Origin: Eudorina sp. 2006-703-Eu-15
Taxonomy: Eukaryota; Chlorophyta; Chlorophyceae; Chlamydomonadales; Volvocaceae
Assembly: GCA_003117195.1 (NCBI GenBank)
Contig: BDSI01000126.1
Span: forward strand, 288,357 to 352,356
Reading direction: 5' to 3'
DNA length: 64,000 bases
In this document: positions 10,696 to 22,747 of the stretch, piece after piece
Layout of the letters: every line of letters starts with the position of its first letter
How positions within the stretch are numbered: the first letter of the stretch is position 1
Notes under the pieces: generated by a model
Told to the model about the DNA's origin: nothing
The model's database searches: none
What the model saw: the letters and a program-made list of their open reading frames with translations, nothing else
Translations under genes and position numbers: made by a program

Positions 10696-13600
10696 ATGGC
10701 CGCAACGCCATTGAACCGCCCCGCCGACGACCTCCCTCCCGGCAGCAGTCCAGCGGAGGCCGCCACTGCCGCCGCTGCAGCAGGAGGGTTCCCCCGACCC
10801 ACATCAGCATCCGCACCCGCACCCGCACCCGACCCCGCGACCGGGCGATCCGCCCGCGCCCCCAGCGACAGCTACCTGGAGCTCATCTTCCCCTTCAACA
10901 CCAGTCCGAAGCTGCGGGAGCAGTACCAGCGCTTCACTTCGGACCGCACGCGTTTCGGACTGCTGCTCGAGGACCTGGACACTCTGGCGGGTGCGAGGGT
11001 GGAAGGCAGAGAGAGGCCGGAGGGGAGGGCAAAGCGGCATTGGCGGGACGGGGTGGGGGTTACGGAGCCGGCTGGGTGGGCCACGTTCCACTTTCGTTGT
11101 TGGGACTGATGAAGGTCTGGAGATGCGCAGGTGACACCGCCACGGTCGCCTGGGGAGGAAGGCGTCACATGGCCTTAATCATAGCTTGATCTGACCTGTC
11201 CTGAATACACTTAACTGGGAATCTGCGTCCCGGGGTGTTTCTTGGGGATCCTGAATTTCGGATCCTTTTCGGGTCCAACCTGCGAATTTCAAAACCCCTT
11301 CGGATCCAAACCCAACCCAACGCGACTCAGCTCTGGGTTCTCGTTCCGGGCCCGGCCCCACCTGCGGCGACCTGCAGGCGACATCGCCGCCCGGCACGCG
11401 GGCGTGAGCGACCGGGTGCTACTGACCGCCTCCATCGACCGCATCTCCCGCATGATGACGGACGACCCGGCGGTGGGGGACGTCACCCTGGCCAGCAACC
11501 TCCGGATGGCGGGCCAGGCACGTGGACTGTGTGTGTTTAGATAAGAGACCCGCCCGACCCAAACCAAGCACTGTGTGTGTTTGATGAGTCAGACCCACCC
11601 AGAACCGCCCAGGCCCGGTTACTTGCCCGTGGAGTGTGTGCGGCAGGGCAGCACAGGGGCTCTGTGGCCCGGCCAGGGCAGTGGAAGGGGTTATGAAGGG
11701 GAGGGGGAGGGGAAGTGCCCCGAGGGGGAGGGGGAGGGGAGGGGAGGGGAGGGCCGCATCTGCCGGAATGACGGAAGGCTCCCGGGGCGGTGCTGTCCCG
11801 CGGCGGCGCTGGATTGGGTTCTTCGTGTTGCAGTACCTGCTGCCGTACGTGCCGTACCTCTCTAATGCCCCTGCCAAGCGTGCTCGTCGGTGGTGAATTG
11901 TGCTTTCAGGGGCGATACCGGGCAACTTGCAGTGCCATCATGCCCCTCTCCAACCGGGTTTACTGTTCACTTTACCCCCCAGCCGGCCCCTCTCCTTCCC
12001 CCGGGGGCATGGAAGTTGGGAGACTGATGTTGCCAAGGAAAGTCCGCTGCTTATCCTGGCTCGTATTCGCGCTTCCATCCCTTCCCCCCAATTTCCTGTA
12101 CCCCTTCCCCCTTTCTTCTGTCTCTAGAGCGGGAAAATCACAACCTCGTCGCATAGCTCGATGCCCTCCTCCCGCACCCTTTCCTCCCGACCTCCCTCGA
12201 TCTCTTGTCGCCCGTCCGCTATGTTATGCCAGCATCTGGTGTGACGCCAAACCCTAGACGCGATTGCGATGACGTCATGTATGCGGCATGACGCGGCGGA
12301 AGACGCCCTAACGTGGCCTGTGCTGACGTGGCGTGTGCTGCTGCCTGGCGGTGGGCCAGGTGGTGTGGGCGGGCCGCAGCAGCATGGAGGTGATGATCGA
12401 GCTGTCCCACCAGCCGCCCGGCTCGCACCCCGCCGACTGGAAGTTCATCGGCGTGGCCTTCTTCGTGCTGGTGGCCAGGACGCTGGACCGCACCGCGGCG
12501 GCGGACGTCCCGCCGCTGGTGCCGCAGACGCAGCGCGAGAGGGAGCTGTTCGAGCAGGGCAAGGTGCCGCCGCCATGTTGGAAGGGGGAGGGGGGCAGGA
12601 GGTGCTGCCCAAATCGGTGACTTGTTGCGGTTTCGCTGCCCTGTTTGACAGTGTTGACACTAAGGGGGGCGAGGGCGTGGGGACTAGGGAGGGGAGGGGC
12701 AGGGTGAGGAGTGGGGTAGCGCGAGGGGCAGGCTTCGAGGAGAGGAGGAAAGTGCGCTGCGCTGAGGGCTGGGTGAGGTCGGGTTGAACGCAGGGCGTTG
12801 GGCTCTCGGGTTCGGGATTTCGTTCTCTGGATCGATTGGATGAGGGCTAGGATGGGATGGGAAGGATGGGGCTGGGGTTAAATTGAAAAAAGAAATAAAC
12901 ACGGGGGCAGGGCTGTTGAGAGTTGCCAACGGTTGGCCTGTCTTTTCCTGCTTCCGGACTGGGCGCCAGGGCTTGGCTCCTAGGCGGTGTCCTCCAGGGT
13001 TCTGTCGGTGGGTTCCCCTGCAGTCTTGTACAGCACCGCCATCCCCGTCGCCACTCCCCCGCATCTCCTCCCCACCCCACCCCCCACACACACTCAGCTT
13101 CTTTTCACACACACTTTCACAATCATTTGCAGGCTGAAATGGAAAGTATGTCGGTAGCTGATTTGGGTCGGGCGGGTCACCCCCTGGCCTGTTTTTTGGG
13201 TTTAATTCTTTTCTCAATTCTCACCCCTGGCGATACGCACTCGCACTCGCAGGTTCACATGCAGCAGCGGCAGCAGCGCCGCGACGCGCACCTGGACCGT
13301 CGGCCGCCCACCGCGGAGGAGGTGGCGCTGGTGCACGACCTGATCCGGCAGCAGCTGGCGCACCGGGGCTCGGCGCACCACCACCACCACCAGCAGGAGA
13401 CGGTGCCCATGCACCGGACCGTGCTGCAGAGCTGCTGCCTCATGCACAGGTGCGACGACGACGATGACGACGGCGTTGCCGGGTGCCCCGGGGTCTGTGA
13501 GGGGCTGCGGCCCCCTCCCGCCGACCCTGGGCCCTGGGCCTCTGACGCCAAACATCCCCCCGCTCCCCACACAACCCTCCCCTTTTTGTCAATAAAGACA

Positions 13601-15294
13601 GCGAAACCGCAATCGGGCAACAAACCCACACAACCCTAAACCCCTCCCCCCACACACAACCCTAAACCCCTCCACACACACACAACCCTCGCAGCCAGGA
13701 CCGCAACGTGTTCGACGTCATCTTCGGAGGTCACCTGCTCAGACTGGCCTACGAACACGCCTTCTCCACCGCTGCGCTGCACGCGGGTGAGGGCTGTAGG
13801 GGTCCCGGGGGGGATGAGTTGTGTTAAAATAAACCGAGAGACACGACTTGCGAGGACTCTAATTGCGCACGCGGACGAGTTGTGTGTGTTGGGCGGGGGG
13901 GGATGAGGTGGGGTGGGGTAAGGTGGGGAGCCCGCCCGACCCCCACGTCAACGTGCCTCCCTCCCTCACCTTCCCCTCCCTCCCTGGGTTTGGGTTCTTC
14001 GTTTTTCACCTCCGCCTCCGCCCAACTCCAGCGCGCTCCGGATCCCCGCCGGGTCCCTGGCCCCGGCCCCCGGGGGCCAGCGCAGCTTGAATGTGTCCAT
14101 CCCGAAGTTTGAAAATGTCTACCAATTTCCTATACCCCTTTCCTACACTCCCCCCTCCCTCCCTCCTCCCCCCCCCCCCCCCCCCCCTCCCTCCCCCCCC
14201 CCCCCCCCCCCCTCCCTCCCTCCTCCCCGCCCCCCCGCCCCCCTCCCCCCCTCCCTCCCTCCTCCCCGCCCCCCTCCCCCCCTCCCTCCCTCCTCCCCGC
14301 CCCCCTCCCTCCCTCCTCCCCGCCCCCTCGCCCCCCCTCCCCCCCTCCCTCCCTCCTCCCCGCCCCCAGGTGAGTACTGCGACCCGGTGTCCATGGACGA
14401 TGTGGCCTTCCTGATGCCGGTGCCCATCGGCACCCTGCTGCGGCTGACCGGCAAGGTGGTGTACGCGGAGGGGCCAGTGGTGCGGGTGCACGTCCGGGCC
14501 ACCAAGCTGGAGCCGGGGGCGCCCGAGCAGAGCGTCGTCACAAACGTGTTCAGGTGGCCGGGGGAGAAGGAGGGCAGGGGAGAGAGGGGCACGGGGCACG
14601 GGGCGGCGCGGGGGGGGGTGCCGCCCGGTGGGGTCAACGGGGGGCATGTGGCTCGTCGGGCGCGGGTGGGTGCCGTCCGACTGCGTGCCGCGGGTAACGT
14701 TACCCTGGTTGATTTGAGTGTTGTTTGTGTGTGTGGTGGGGGGGGGGTAAAAGGAAACAGCGGGGGTGGAGGTGGTGTGCGGGGGGGAGATCACCGAGCG
14801 GTCACAGCCCATTCGGTGACTTTTTGTGGTTTCGCTGTCTTTATTGACAGAAAGGAGGCCACCGAGCGGTTGGGGTTAAATTGAAAAAAGAAATAAACCC
14901 GAAGGACGAACCCAGGCACACCCAATACAACTCAGCGGTTGGGGGACAGGCTCGGACAGGCAGCAAAGCCGCCGGGACGTCCATCGGCAGCCCGGCCCAT
15001 GCACCGGCCCACTAATCCGCCCACTGTCTGACCCCCACCCACTCACCCTCCCACCCGGGACTCCCACCCTCCCACCCACCCGCGCCCTTTTCCCGTGGGG
15101 TGGGGTGCAGCTTCGCGTTCCGGTGTCCGAGCGGTCCGGTCCGGCGAGTGATCCCGGAGACCATGGTGGAGGCCATGGAGTACGTCACCGGGCACCGACA
15201 GAACGCCTGCGACGAGTCCAGCCAGACGGTGCTGGCGGCGGCGGCCTCGGCGGCCTCGGCGGCGCAGATGGCGCAGATGGCGGCGCGGCTGTAG
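10696..15294 (+). CDS. ACOT9: Acyl-CoA thioesterase, ACOT9/BFIT type, two hotdog domains
   Basis: Hydrolyses fatty acyl-CoA thioesters; family members are often mitochondrial. Exons: 10696-10990, 11378-11517, 12360-12563, 13133-13153, 13253-13449, 13695-13786, 14370-14553, 15111-15294; 1,317 nt, 438 residues, phases all consistent. Exon 1 has LRE(Q)YQRF..RFGLLLEDLDTLAG and exons 2-3 give the first hotdog domain, with VVWAGRSSMEV. Exons 5-8 give the second, with FDVIFGGHLLRLAYEHA and a C-terminal VIPETMVEAMEY. The start was chosen for its GCAGCCATGG context; an extra 5' exon at 10303 could add a targeting sequence. Oddities: intron 2 begins GC (CAG|GCACGT), exon 4 is only 21 nt, and the His-rich linker HHHHHQQ sits in exon 5. 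Family assignment is strong, substrate unknown. Confidence 0.88.
11527..11602 (+). repeat. Intronic repeat family III, two tandem copies
   Basis: GTGTGTTTAGATAAGAGACC with CGCCCGACCCAAACC at 11527-11567, followed by a diverged second copy (TGTGTTTGATGAGTCAGACC) at 11572-11602. Located in thioesterase intron 2, right after its GC donor. Confidence 0.6.
12617..12655 (+). repeat. Intronic repeat family II copy
   Basis: GTGACTTGTTGCGGTTTCGC then TGCCCTGTTTGACAGTG, in thioesterase intron 3. It is followed about 220 bp later by repeat IV, the same order as in intron 7. Confidence 0.6.
12875..12902 (+). repeat. Intronic repeat IV, copy 1
   Basis: TTAAATTGAAAAAAGAAATA then AAC, identical over 24 bp to 14876-14899 in intron 7 of the same gene. 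Confidence 0.7.
13586..13624 (-). repeat. Intronic repeat family II copy (antisense)
   Basis: TTGTCAATAAAGACAGCGAA then ACCGCAATCGGGCAACAAA, in thioesterase intron 5, with three imperfect CACACAACCCTAAACCCCTC repeats between it and the acceptor. Confidence 0.65.
14079..14139 (+). repeat. Intronic repeat family I copy
   Basis: Contains AGTTTGAAAATGTCTACCAA and TTTCCTATACCCC, in sense, in thioesterase intron 6. It leads straight into the C/T tract that runs to the acceptor. Confidence 0.65.
14140..14366 (+). repeat. C-rich CCCTCCCTCCTCCCCGCCC tract before an acceptor
   Basis: About 225 bp of nearly pure C with regular T and G interruptions, ending at the CCCCCAG acceptor of exon 14370-14553. 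It acts as an extremely long pyrimidine tract; the minus strand is G-quadruplex prone. Confidence 0.85.
14814..14899 (+). repeat. Intronic repeats II and IV in tandem
   Basis: Family II core (TTTCGCTGTCTTTATTGACA, 14814-14853) followed by repeat IV (14876-14899), in thioesterase intron 7. Confidence 0.65.
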
Positions 15295-17715
15295 CAGCTC
15301 CCGATCCCTCGCCTCTCGTCTCGATATCTCTACCACTTTCCTAAAATGCCCACCTCCCCCCGCATGTCACCTCGCACATTTCGCACCCTCTCGTGAGCAG
15401 CAGCTGTAGCAGCTGTAGCAGCTGTAGTATGGTATGTAGCAGTAGCTCGTAGCTGTAGCAGCAGTGGCAGGAGGCGCCGAATGGGAGCCGCGGATCGGCC
15501 AACCGGGGGTGCGGGCGGACGACCACGGCGGGAGGACGTACATGTGGGGGCCCCAGGGAGGGGCCCCTTCCGGCCCTCAACGTGCCAGCTGAGGTCCTAC
15601 CCGGGGGGGGTTGGCGGGGGGGGGGGCCGCGAGCGCAGGCGGGAGGGGGGCTGGCAATGCGTCGTGGGGTGAATGAAGAGAAGCTCACGCCCAGCGGGTG
15701 AGAAGCACGACGAGTAGGGTACTGGTGGAGTTATTAGGGGGAAAGTTTTGTGCCATGGTGATCCAATGCGGGGCCCTTCGAGGGTACGGGGATGCCCAGG
15801 GGGTCGCCACGTGTGGGTGCAGGGTCAGGGTTCAGCAGGAACCACCCGCCCGAACCACCCACAAGATGTAGGGCGTGTGCAGCCGACTAGCTGAGTGCAT
15901 GAGGATGAGCGACAGGGGGTCAGGGGTTGCAGGGTGTTTAGGGGCGACATGGGCATGCGGGGCAATGCGGGTGGGTGGGTGGGTGGGTCCGCATGACGGG
16001 GTCCGTATACGGCCACCGTCACACAGGGGCAGGGGCCGCGGCACCGTGCCCGCAACCCCGATGGAAGGTGCCCGCTCCCTCCTTCCGTTCCGGTGTCCTC
16101 GACTACCGTATCGTCGAGTCGGCGACCGGCGGCAGTCTCGGGAGGGCTTGTGCGTGGTGCGAGGGGTATGACCGGCGGGGCTCAGACCCCACCGGAGGCC
16201 ACAAATTTTGCAGATCCATCGGGGATATAACTCCGGCGCGGGCGTGATCCGTCCGCGCGGCGTGGCCACACCTGTGTGATCCGCCGTCGGGCGGGCGGGG
16301 CGCCGGTAAGGCGGCTCTGGGGGTCATATCGATGGGCCACTGTGGGCCCTCTGTCAGCCGAGCGATCCTGAACTATTTGGGAAAGGGGCACTCGCGGCCG
16401 CACACGGTACGTGCAGGGAAGGGAGGACGTATGTATGGCATCTGTTGAGGTTGGGGACGTTGTCGGGCGGGGCGCAGGGGTGCGCGGCGACGTCGCCGCC
16501 TACCTCTCCCCCCCTTCCGCCCATGACTTGAGGTTCAGGCTTCGAAGGGAAGGCTTTGGTGCGCGGTCTCCAGTCGTGGGTTGGGCGGAAGCGGCCTGCA
16601 GCTGCAACGAAAACCGCCGGCGGGCGGTGCGGCAGGCAGTCGCCGACCGGTGGTCGGAAACTGGTGCTGGGTCTGTGACCTGTAAGCTAGACGGTGATCA
16701 ACCAAAAATTCACCAGACACGCACAGGGTGTCTTGGCATGTTACAGCGGACCCAAGGAAAGGGATCGTCGGTGCCCACGGTTGGGGACCGGGGGTCATCA
16801 CTTTGTGATCGCCTTGGATGACTCTACAGATCCTCTATAAACACATACCGTCGGACACGGAAAGGCAGCAGTAGCCCTCAACCGTAATCCTCGCTCCTCG
16901 CGGCCTTAAGCCCCCTCGCGCAGCTAGCCTCAACCAAGACGTCGCCACGCCTCGCCACGCCTATGCCGTCCGCCCTTCGAACCTAACCTTCACGCCCGCC
17001 CTTTGCAGAGCGCGGTGGTGGTGGTGGTGGTGGTGGTGGGTGCTGCTGCTGCTGCTGCCCGCGACCCCAGCATCCAAGCCAAGGACCGCGACAGCATCCG
17101 GTCGTCCACCGCACGCGACCGAGCGGTTGGGCCAGAAACCAGAGCCACAAGACAGCGGTGTCCACTGAAACACGGTTGGTTAACATGGCCCCCCCCCTCT
17201 CCCCCCGGATCGCGGGCGGAAATTGCCGATGCAACAGGACGTTGCCGCGAAGGGCCGCCGCCACCAACCCTCCTCCTCATCATCAGGGGCACCCGTCTGG
17301 CAGCCCAGGCGGTGGTGGCCCCCGCTCCCCGCCCGGGTGCAACCTCGTCCTTGCGCAACTGGGACCTGTCAGGAGTCCATCACCACACGCACCGCAGCCC
17401 CGCCGTCCCACAGCTTGCTGTCAGAACCGACAGCCACCGGCTCTACCGACGCTCCTTACGAAGTGGCCAGGGCTTGGCGTCGCCAACCCAACGGTCTCTT
17501 GTAAGTTGTAACCAACGGCCTCTCATTTCAATACATAGGTGCTGTAATCAATCGTCGCCGACGTAGATCGCGCGCCCGACCGCGCAGCATTGCAGCTGTT
17601 GGTCCCGCTGTGACTCAGCCACAAAATACAATCACAAATCCGTCGTCGACCCCATATGCGTTGCTTTAAAGGCGGCGCCCCTACAATCCCCTTACTGCAT
17701 ATGACAACGCAGGAC
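15295..17715. other. Convergent 3' regions of thioesterase and WLM protease
   Basis: No gene supported. 15390-15470 is built of AGCTGTAGC-type repeats, 15322-15345 holds a degenerate family I tail, and 17015-17060 is a (GGT)n/(GCT)n run. A degenerate copy of dispersed repeat VI lies near 16739-16775. Open frames here are short and their composition is unremarkable. Confidence 0.5.
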
Positions 17716-20700
17716 CTAGCCCTGGCTGACCGGCCCTGCCGGCGATACCGACGCCCCCGCCAGCTGCGCCGCCACCTGCTCCTTCGCCTCCCGCACCGCC
17801 GCCAGCACCAGCCACAGCAGCCCCGGGTCGTTTCGACGCAGCCGCAGCACCGCCTCCCCGCTGACACCAGGAACAGCACCAGCACCAGCAGCAGCAGCCG
17901 CGCTGGCGTCCTTCTCCTCCACGAACCCCGCCACACGCAACAGCTCCACCCCGCCCGGCAGCCGCCCCACGCGTCGTTGGAAGGCGCCGTTGCCCAGCCG
18001 CACCCGCCGGTAACGGTCTTCGGTTGGGAAATGTACGGCGTTGCCCAGCATCGTCTCCAACGTGTCCAGCGCCGCGGCCACGTCGGCCGCCGAGATGCCG
18101 TCAGCGGCGGTGGCGGCGGCAGCGGCGGCGGCAGCAGCGGTGGCCTGGTGCCGGGCTGTCTTGGACGCCGTCGCCATTTGTGCGAGGGCGTTCCACGCCT
18201 GTCGCAACTTGGCCTGCGCCGCCTCGGCGGCGGCGCCTGCGGCGCCGTCGCCGCCTGACGTCTCAGGTGGCTGCAAGGACAACTGCACGGGCGCCGGGGG
18301 CAGGGCTGTGACAGCCGGGGCCGGCGGCGGTGGCGGCGGCGGGCGATGGTTCTGCGGTTCCCCTTTTCCATTCAGAGCTGCCGCCTGCTGCTGCTCCTGC
18401 TGCTGGTGCTCCTGCTGCTGGTGCTCGTTCTGGTGCTGCTGCTGGTGATCTTGTGCGGGTGGCGCTGCTGTGATCAGCATACCACCAGGCGTGGCGCCAG
18501 GCACCGAGTCGATGGCCATCGGGTCGGAATGTTGTGGTGGCGCGTTGGACGCGACGCCGACCGCGCACTTGCCTGCCGTCGCTTCCGCTGTCCCTGCTGC
18601 TGTCCCTGCTGCTGGTGCTGGTGCTGCTGCCGTGTCTGTTACCGCCACGGCTGCTGCCACAGCAGCAGCTGGTGCTGGTGCTGCTGCGGCTGGTGATGGT
18701 GCTCCCGACGGCTCAGCCCCGTATGGCGCAGTTCCTGCCTTAGCCAGCGGCTGCGTCGCCGACACGGCCTGTCCGTTCTGGGTTACCTGCGCGGGGTCGT
18801 CAAACGCGCCCAGGCGCCGCGCTGCGTCCTCCGCGCGCTCCGTCGCTTCGTCGAAGTGCTCGAACCGCCTCCCCGCCGCCGCCTCCCCGCCTCCGTCGCT
18901 GTCATCCGAGGCACTGCGGCTGCTGCTGCTGTTGCTGTTGCCACCCGCACCGTCACCTTCCTTCGCCGTCTGAAGCGGCGCCGGGGACACATCCGCCGCC
19001 GCCGCCGCTGCCGTCACATCCGCCGCCGCGCCGGCGACTGCTGCACCGAAGACGCCGCCGTCGCCGCCTATTGCCGTCAGCTGGCGCAGCGTCTTGCCAC
19101 TGAAGCGCGCCGTCGCCGCCATGACCGCACCCGCTTCATCCAGCAGGAGCGCCGGGTCGTCCAGCTCGCTGACGCGGGCGGAGTCGTCCGCCGCCGCCCA
19201 CGCAGCCACGCGGCCGGAGCCCCGGGCGGCGCCGCCGTCGCCCATCAGTGTGAGGCCGCCCGCGTACCTGCAGGTCAGGTCAGGGCAGGGCAGGGCAGGA
19301 CGAGACGGGACGGGGTGCGCGGGAGCGCGTTGCGGACTTCTGGCGACAGTGAGCAGCAGCAGCCTTCCGGTGCTGGCGCGCTTCCAGTGCCCGGCGTCGC
19401 ACCCCGCGCGCTGTACCCCCGCTGCACCCCGCGCTGTACCCCCGCGCTGCAACCCGCCGTGCTACACGGCACAAGGTGCCCCGCGCGATGGAGCCCGTGT
19501 GAAGGCAGTGACGCCACGCGCTGGGGGGCGTCCACTCGCATTGAAGGGTCAGCGAGGAGGCCTCCTTCGGCAGTCACCGTTGCACCGCGGGGACCCATGA
19601 ATGTGACATACACGATGCCTCCAACGGGAACCTCCGACGACAAGCTGTTTGTAAACCCCAACAGTGCCGCTTTCGGTTGGGTTTCCAGTGGCCAACCTTG
19701 AACCCCGGTTATTCAGGTTTGTCTTGCATTCATCTCACTCAGCTTACGCTACTGTTAACCTACCCCACCCCACCCTGCCATAGCCCCAAACCGACGGCCG
19801 CCCCGCCCCGCACCTGGCGTTGATTGCGGCGCACTCCCGCCCCAGCTCCGAGTTGAGGCGCTTGAAGTTGTTGTCGTGATCGCCGTACTCCATGTGTGTG
19901 AGCTCGTGGATCAAAGTCTCCCGTATCCGCTCGTACTTACGGAAGCCCTGCGGCGGCCGTAACGGCGGCGACGGCGGTGGCGGTGGTGGTGGTGGACGGT
20001 GATCAGCCCTGACCCAGTGTCCCGGCGAATGGCACTCACCGACACGCGGGGTAATGGCATGTGTATGCATTGGCGTGCGTCAACCTGTCCCTTACACTCA
20101 TTGATCTCCAGCCATCCGGGATAAGCGGATAACGCATCCAGGGTAGCGCTCACCCCAGCGACCAAAGCTCTACAACACCGGATCCCCCTCGGAAACTCCT
20201 CATCGTGGCCTGACAGCGGCCGTACAGCGGCTGTACAGTGGCCGTACCGTGACCGTACAGTGACCGCCCGCTCAGTGGTCGTACCTTGAGGTCGTCGGTC
20301 CTCAGCCGCAGGCTGATCTCCTGGCCGGCGTTGATGTTGACCCCCAGGATGCACTGCGGCGATATGCCCACTTTGCCCTCGGGGGGCATCTCACTCAGCA
20401 GCCCCACCCGGTAGCCGTGGGCCGCCATCACGCCCAGGATACCCGGGTCGCTGGCCAGCCTGGAACCGCCGGCCGCCGTCAGGTAAGGCCGGAGGCGCCG
20501 GGTGCGGGGTGCGGGATGGCCACAGAGGAGGAGGCAAGTGCAGGAAAACGAGGGGGGGGGGGTGCGTCACCGCAGCAGGCGCGGGCAGGGGAGTGAAGGG
20601 CGTTGGTTTGGTGGACAGGGGCAGGGGCAGGTGTAATGGCGGCCGGCCATTTGAGCCGTGTTCCCGTGCGGAAGGGTGCAGGAGTTGTGTGAAGCGCGGG

Positions 20701-22362
20701 CGAGTGACGCGGGTCCGTGACCAGGCCAGCCCAAGCCCTGACAGGGCAGGGCTGACCTCTTCTCGTGTGCGTGTTTGATGGTGGCGCGCGTCTCCGTTTC
20801 CCGGAGCCATGGGCCCTGAGCCCGGGGGTGGGCCATGCCGCAAAACTGGGCGGCAACGGAGCGGAGCGGCTGTGCCATGAGCCGGAAAGCGCCATGACCC
20901 CCATGGCCCGGAAAGCGGGCCACCGGGCTGTATTGGAGGGTTACCCGCGCCCGTTGGGTGCAGGACACCCGGTGCTCACCTGTACAGCAGCTTCAGCGCC
21001 TCCGACGGGGGCGGATGCAGCCCTGGGTGCTGCCACGATTCGTAGGCTTGGAAGGTGAACTCGGCTGCGTGGGGTGGCAGGGGAGGCCGGCCGGGGCAGG
21101 GCCGTGAGTACGACTAACAGCGTCCGTACTCCGATGGCGTATGCGCGCGAGGCCCTCCGTTGATCATTCCTTTTTACGGCATTTGGGTGTTGATACGGTA
21201 CTTGTCCACCGGACGGTAGGCAGCAGCGCAGCACGTGTCTCTACCCGTGACCCTTGTTCGGCCGCAGAGACCATTCCGCGCTGCGCACCAGCAAACGCAA
21301 AACGGATCAAACGGAGCCCGTCCCTGCCGTCGCGCTCTGCGGCGCCAGGCGGAACCCGCCCAGCCAGCCAGCCAGCCGCCCACCCAGCCGCCCTCCCATC
21401 CACCAGCCATCCATCCCACCATCCATCCCCATCCGTCCCTCCCTCCCTCCAACCCACCTCGCGGCGGCTGCACGACGGCGGCGTCCGTCCTCGCCGTTCT
21501 TCGCCTCCGCGCGGCCCTCTTCAGTTCGTCCTCAAAGCCCCGCATCAGCGGAAGGTCGTGGGCGGTGCGGACCTGGGACACATCCTCGGCGCTGCTGGCC
21601 AGCAGGAGGGCCCTGCAGCCGTCGGTGAGACCTGGGGGGGCGCGAGTGGGAGGGAGGAAGACGGGCTAACCCATTCGGTGACTCTTCGCAATTTCGCTGT
21701 TTTGAATGAGTTACAGCAGACCCCGAAAAGGGATCAACGGTGTACACCAGGGCAAGCCCCAGCAGGCCCCATCGACAAGGCGGCAAGGTAACCCCACACC
21801 TCAGCGCCGCGGATAAAAAACAGAGGGCCATAACCCCACCCTGTTTTGATTGGCAGTAGGGGGGAGACGGCCATGCACCCAAATCCTCATAGGGCGGCGG
21901 CGGGGGCCACCGGTGGAGGAGAGGCGACAGGCAGTGACGACGGCAGGATGACCGATGGATAAATGGGTTCCAACAGCGGCGTTGCACGGCATATGGGTTT
22001 GTCGACTGCGACCCAGTTCCAGGTTCTCGACAAGGAATTGGGCGGAAGGAAGCTGGATGGAGGGGGGGCGAGCGTGCACAGATTGAAAGCGCAGGACGCG
22101 AAGTTGAGGACGTGTGGTTCCGCCGTGCCTGTCGCCGAGGATTGGAAGACCTTGATTCACCTGCTTGCGAGGCGGACTGCTCGCGCTGTTTGGCTGGCGC
22201 AACCTGGCCCTTCCGTCCGGCGACCAGCAGCTTGAGGGTTTCAAAGGACGTGCCCAGCTCCCTCTCTATTTCCAGGCCAAGCACCTCCAGCGTCGGGTCC
22301 GAAACTGGGACGAACACTGTCGCTGTTCGACCCCTCCAGGTCAGGTGGATTGTGAAGCTCAT
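17716..22362 (-). CDS. WSS1: Ubiquitin-like / WLM metalloprotease / PUB domain protein (WSS1 type)
   Basis: Zinc protease of the Wss1/SPRTN-like class, which degrades proteins crosslinked to DNA together with p97/Cdc48. Exons: 22362-22161, 21631-21458, 21064-20980, 20459-20285, 19947-19814, 19267-17716; 2,322 nt, 773 residues, phases close. Exons 1-2 form a ubiquitin-like domain (start MSFTIHLTWRG, end AGLTDGCRALLL). Exons 3-6 form the WLM domain: LLYRLASDPGIL, EISLRLRTDDLKGFRKYE, then HELTHMEYGDHDNNF with the HExxH zinc site and a third ligand region. The last exon continues with an acidic/Ala-rich linker, a Gln/His run and a C-terminal PUB domain (ALDTLETMLGNAVHFPTEDR ... FVEEKD ... DPGLLWLVLAAV). 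FSGKTLRQL after the WLM domain loosely resembles an SHP box. The UBL-WLM-PUB order matches plant homologues. Confidence 0.93.
21673..21832 (+). repeat. Family II core fused to dispersed repeat VI, copy 2
   Basis: GTGACTCTTCGCAATTTCGC (family II variant, 21673-21710) runs directly into the 125-bp repeat VI copy matched in inverse orientation at 8399-8526. Located in WSS1 intron 1. The junction suggests that family II may be one end of a larger element. Confidence 0.6.
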
Positions 22363-22747
22363 GTCCGAGTTGGGTTTTGTACCCGTGGTTCAATCAGTAC
22401 GTGCTTGCAGGCTGATAAATAGAATGGCTGCGTTTCATCGTAGCAATAATGGACAAAGCTATTTAGAACCAGTGCTTAAGAACACTTGCATCGGGCCTGC
22501 ATGACGTTGGACCTCTCGTGAGTACTCTAGTGCCGCGATGGAATGTGCTAGACGACACGTGTCAACGACACGTGCCAATGTTCGCCTTTGTATCAGACAA
22601 AATTATTCCCCGTCAGTGTACCTTGAGAGCTTGAGTCAGCACGGGCTGGCAATTCCAATCCGTACGGACGCATTTTGTGTGATATGCCATTCGTTGTCTT
22701 GTTGTCTCCATTCACATGCCAATTTTAATTAGCTATAGCTAAGTAAA
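22363..22747. promoter_or_regulatory. Divergent promoter region of WSS1 and SRP receptor alpha
   Basis: The two start codons face away from each other with 385 bp between them, so both promoters and 5' UTRs must lie here or overlap. It is AT-richer than its surroundings, and the last 25 bp before the SRP receptor ATG read TTTTAATTAGCTATAGCTAA. No specific factor site is claimed. Confidence 0.6.
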
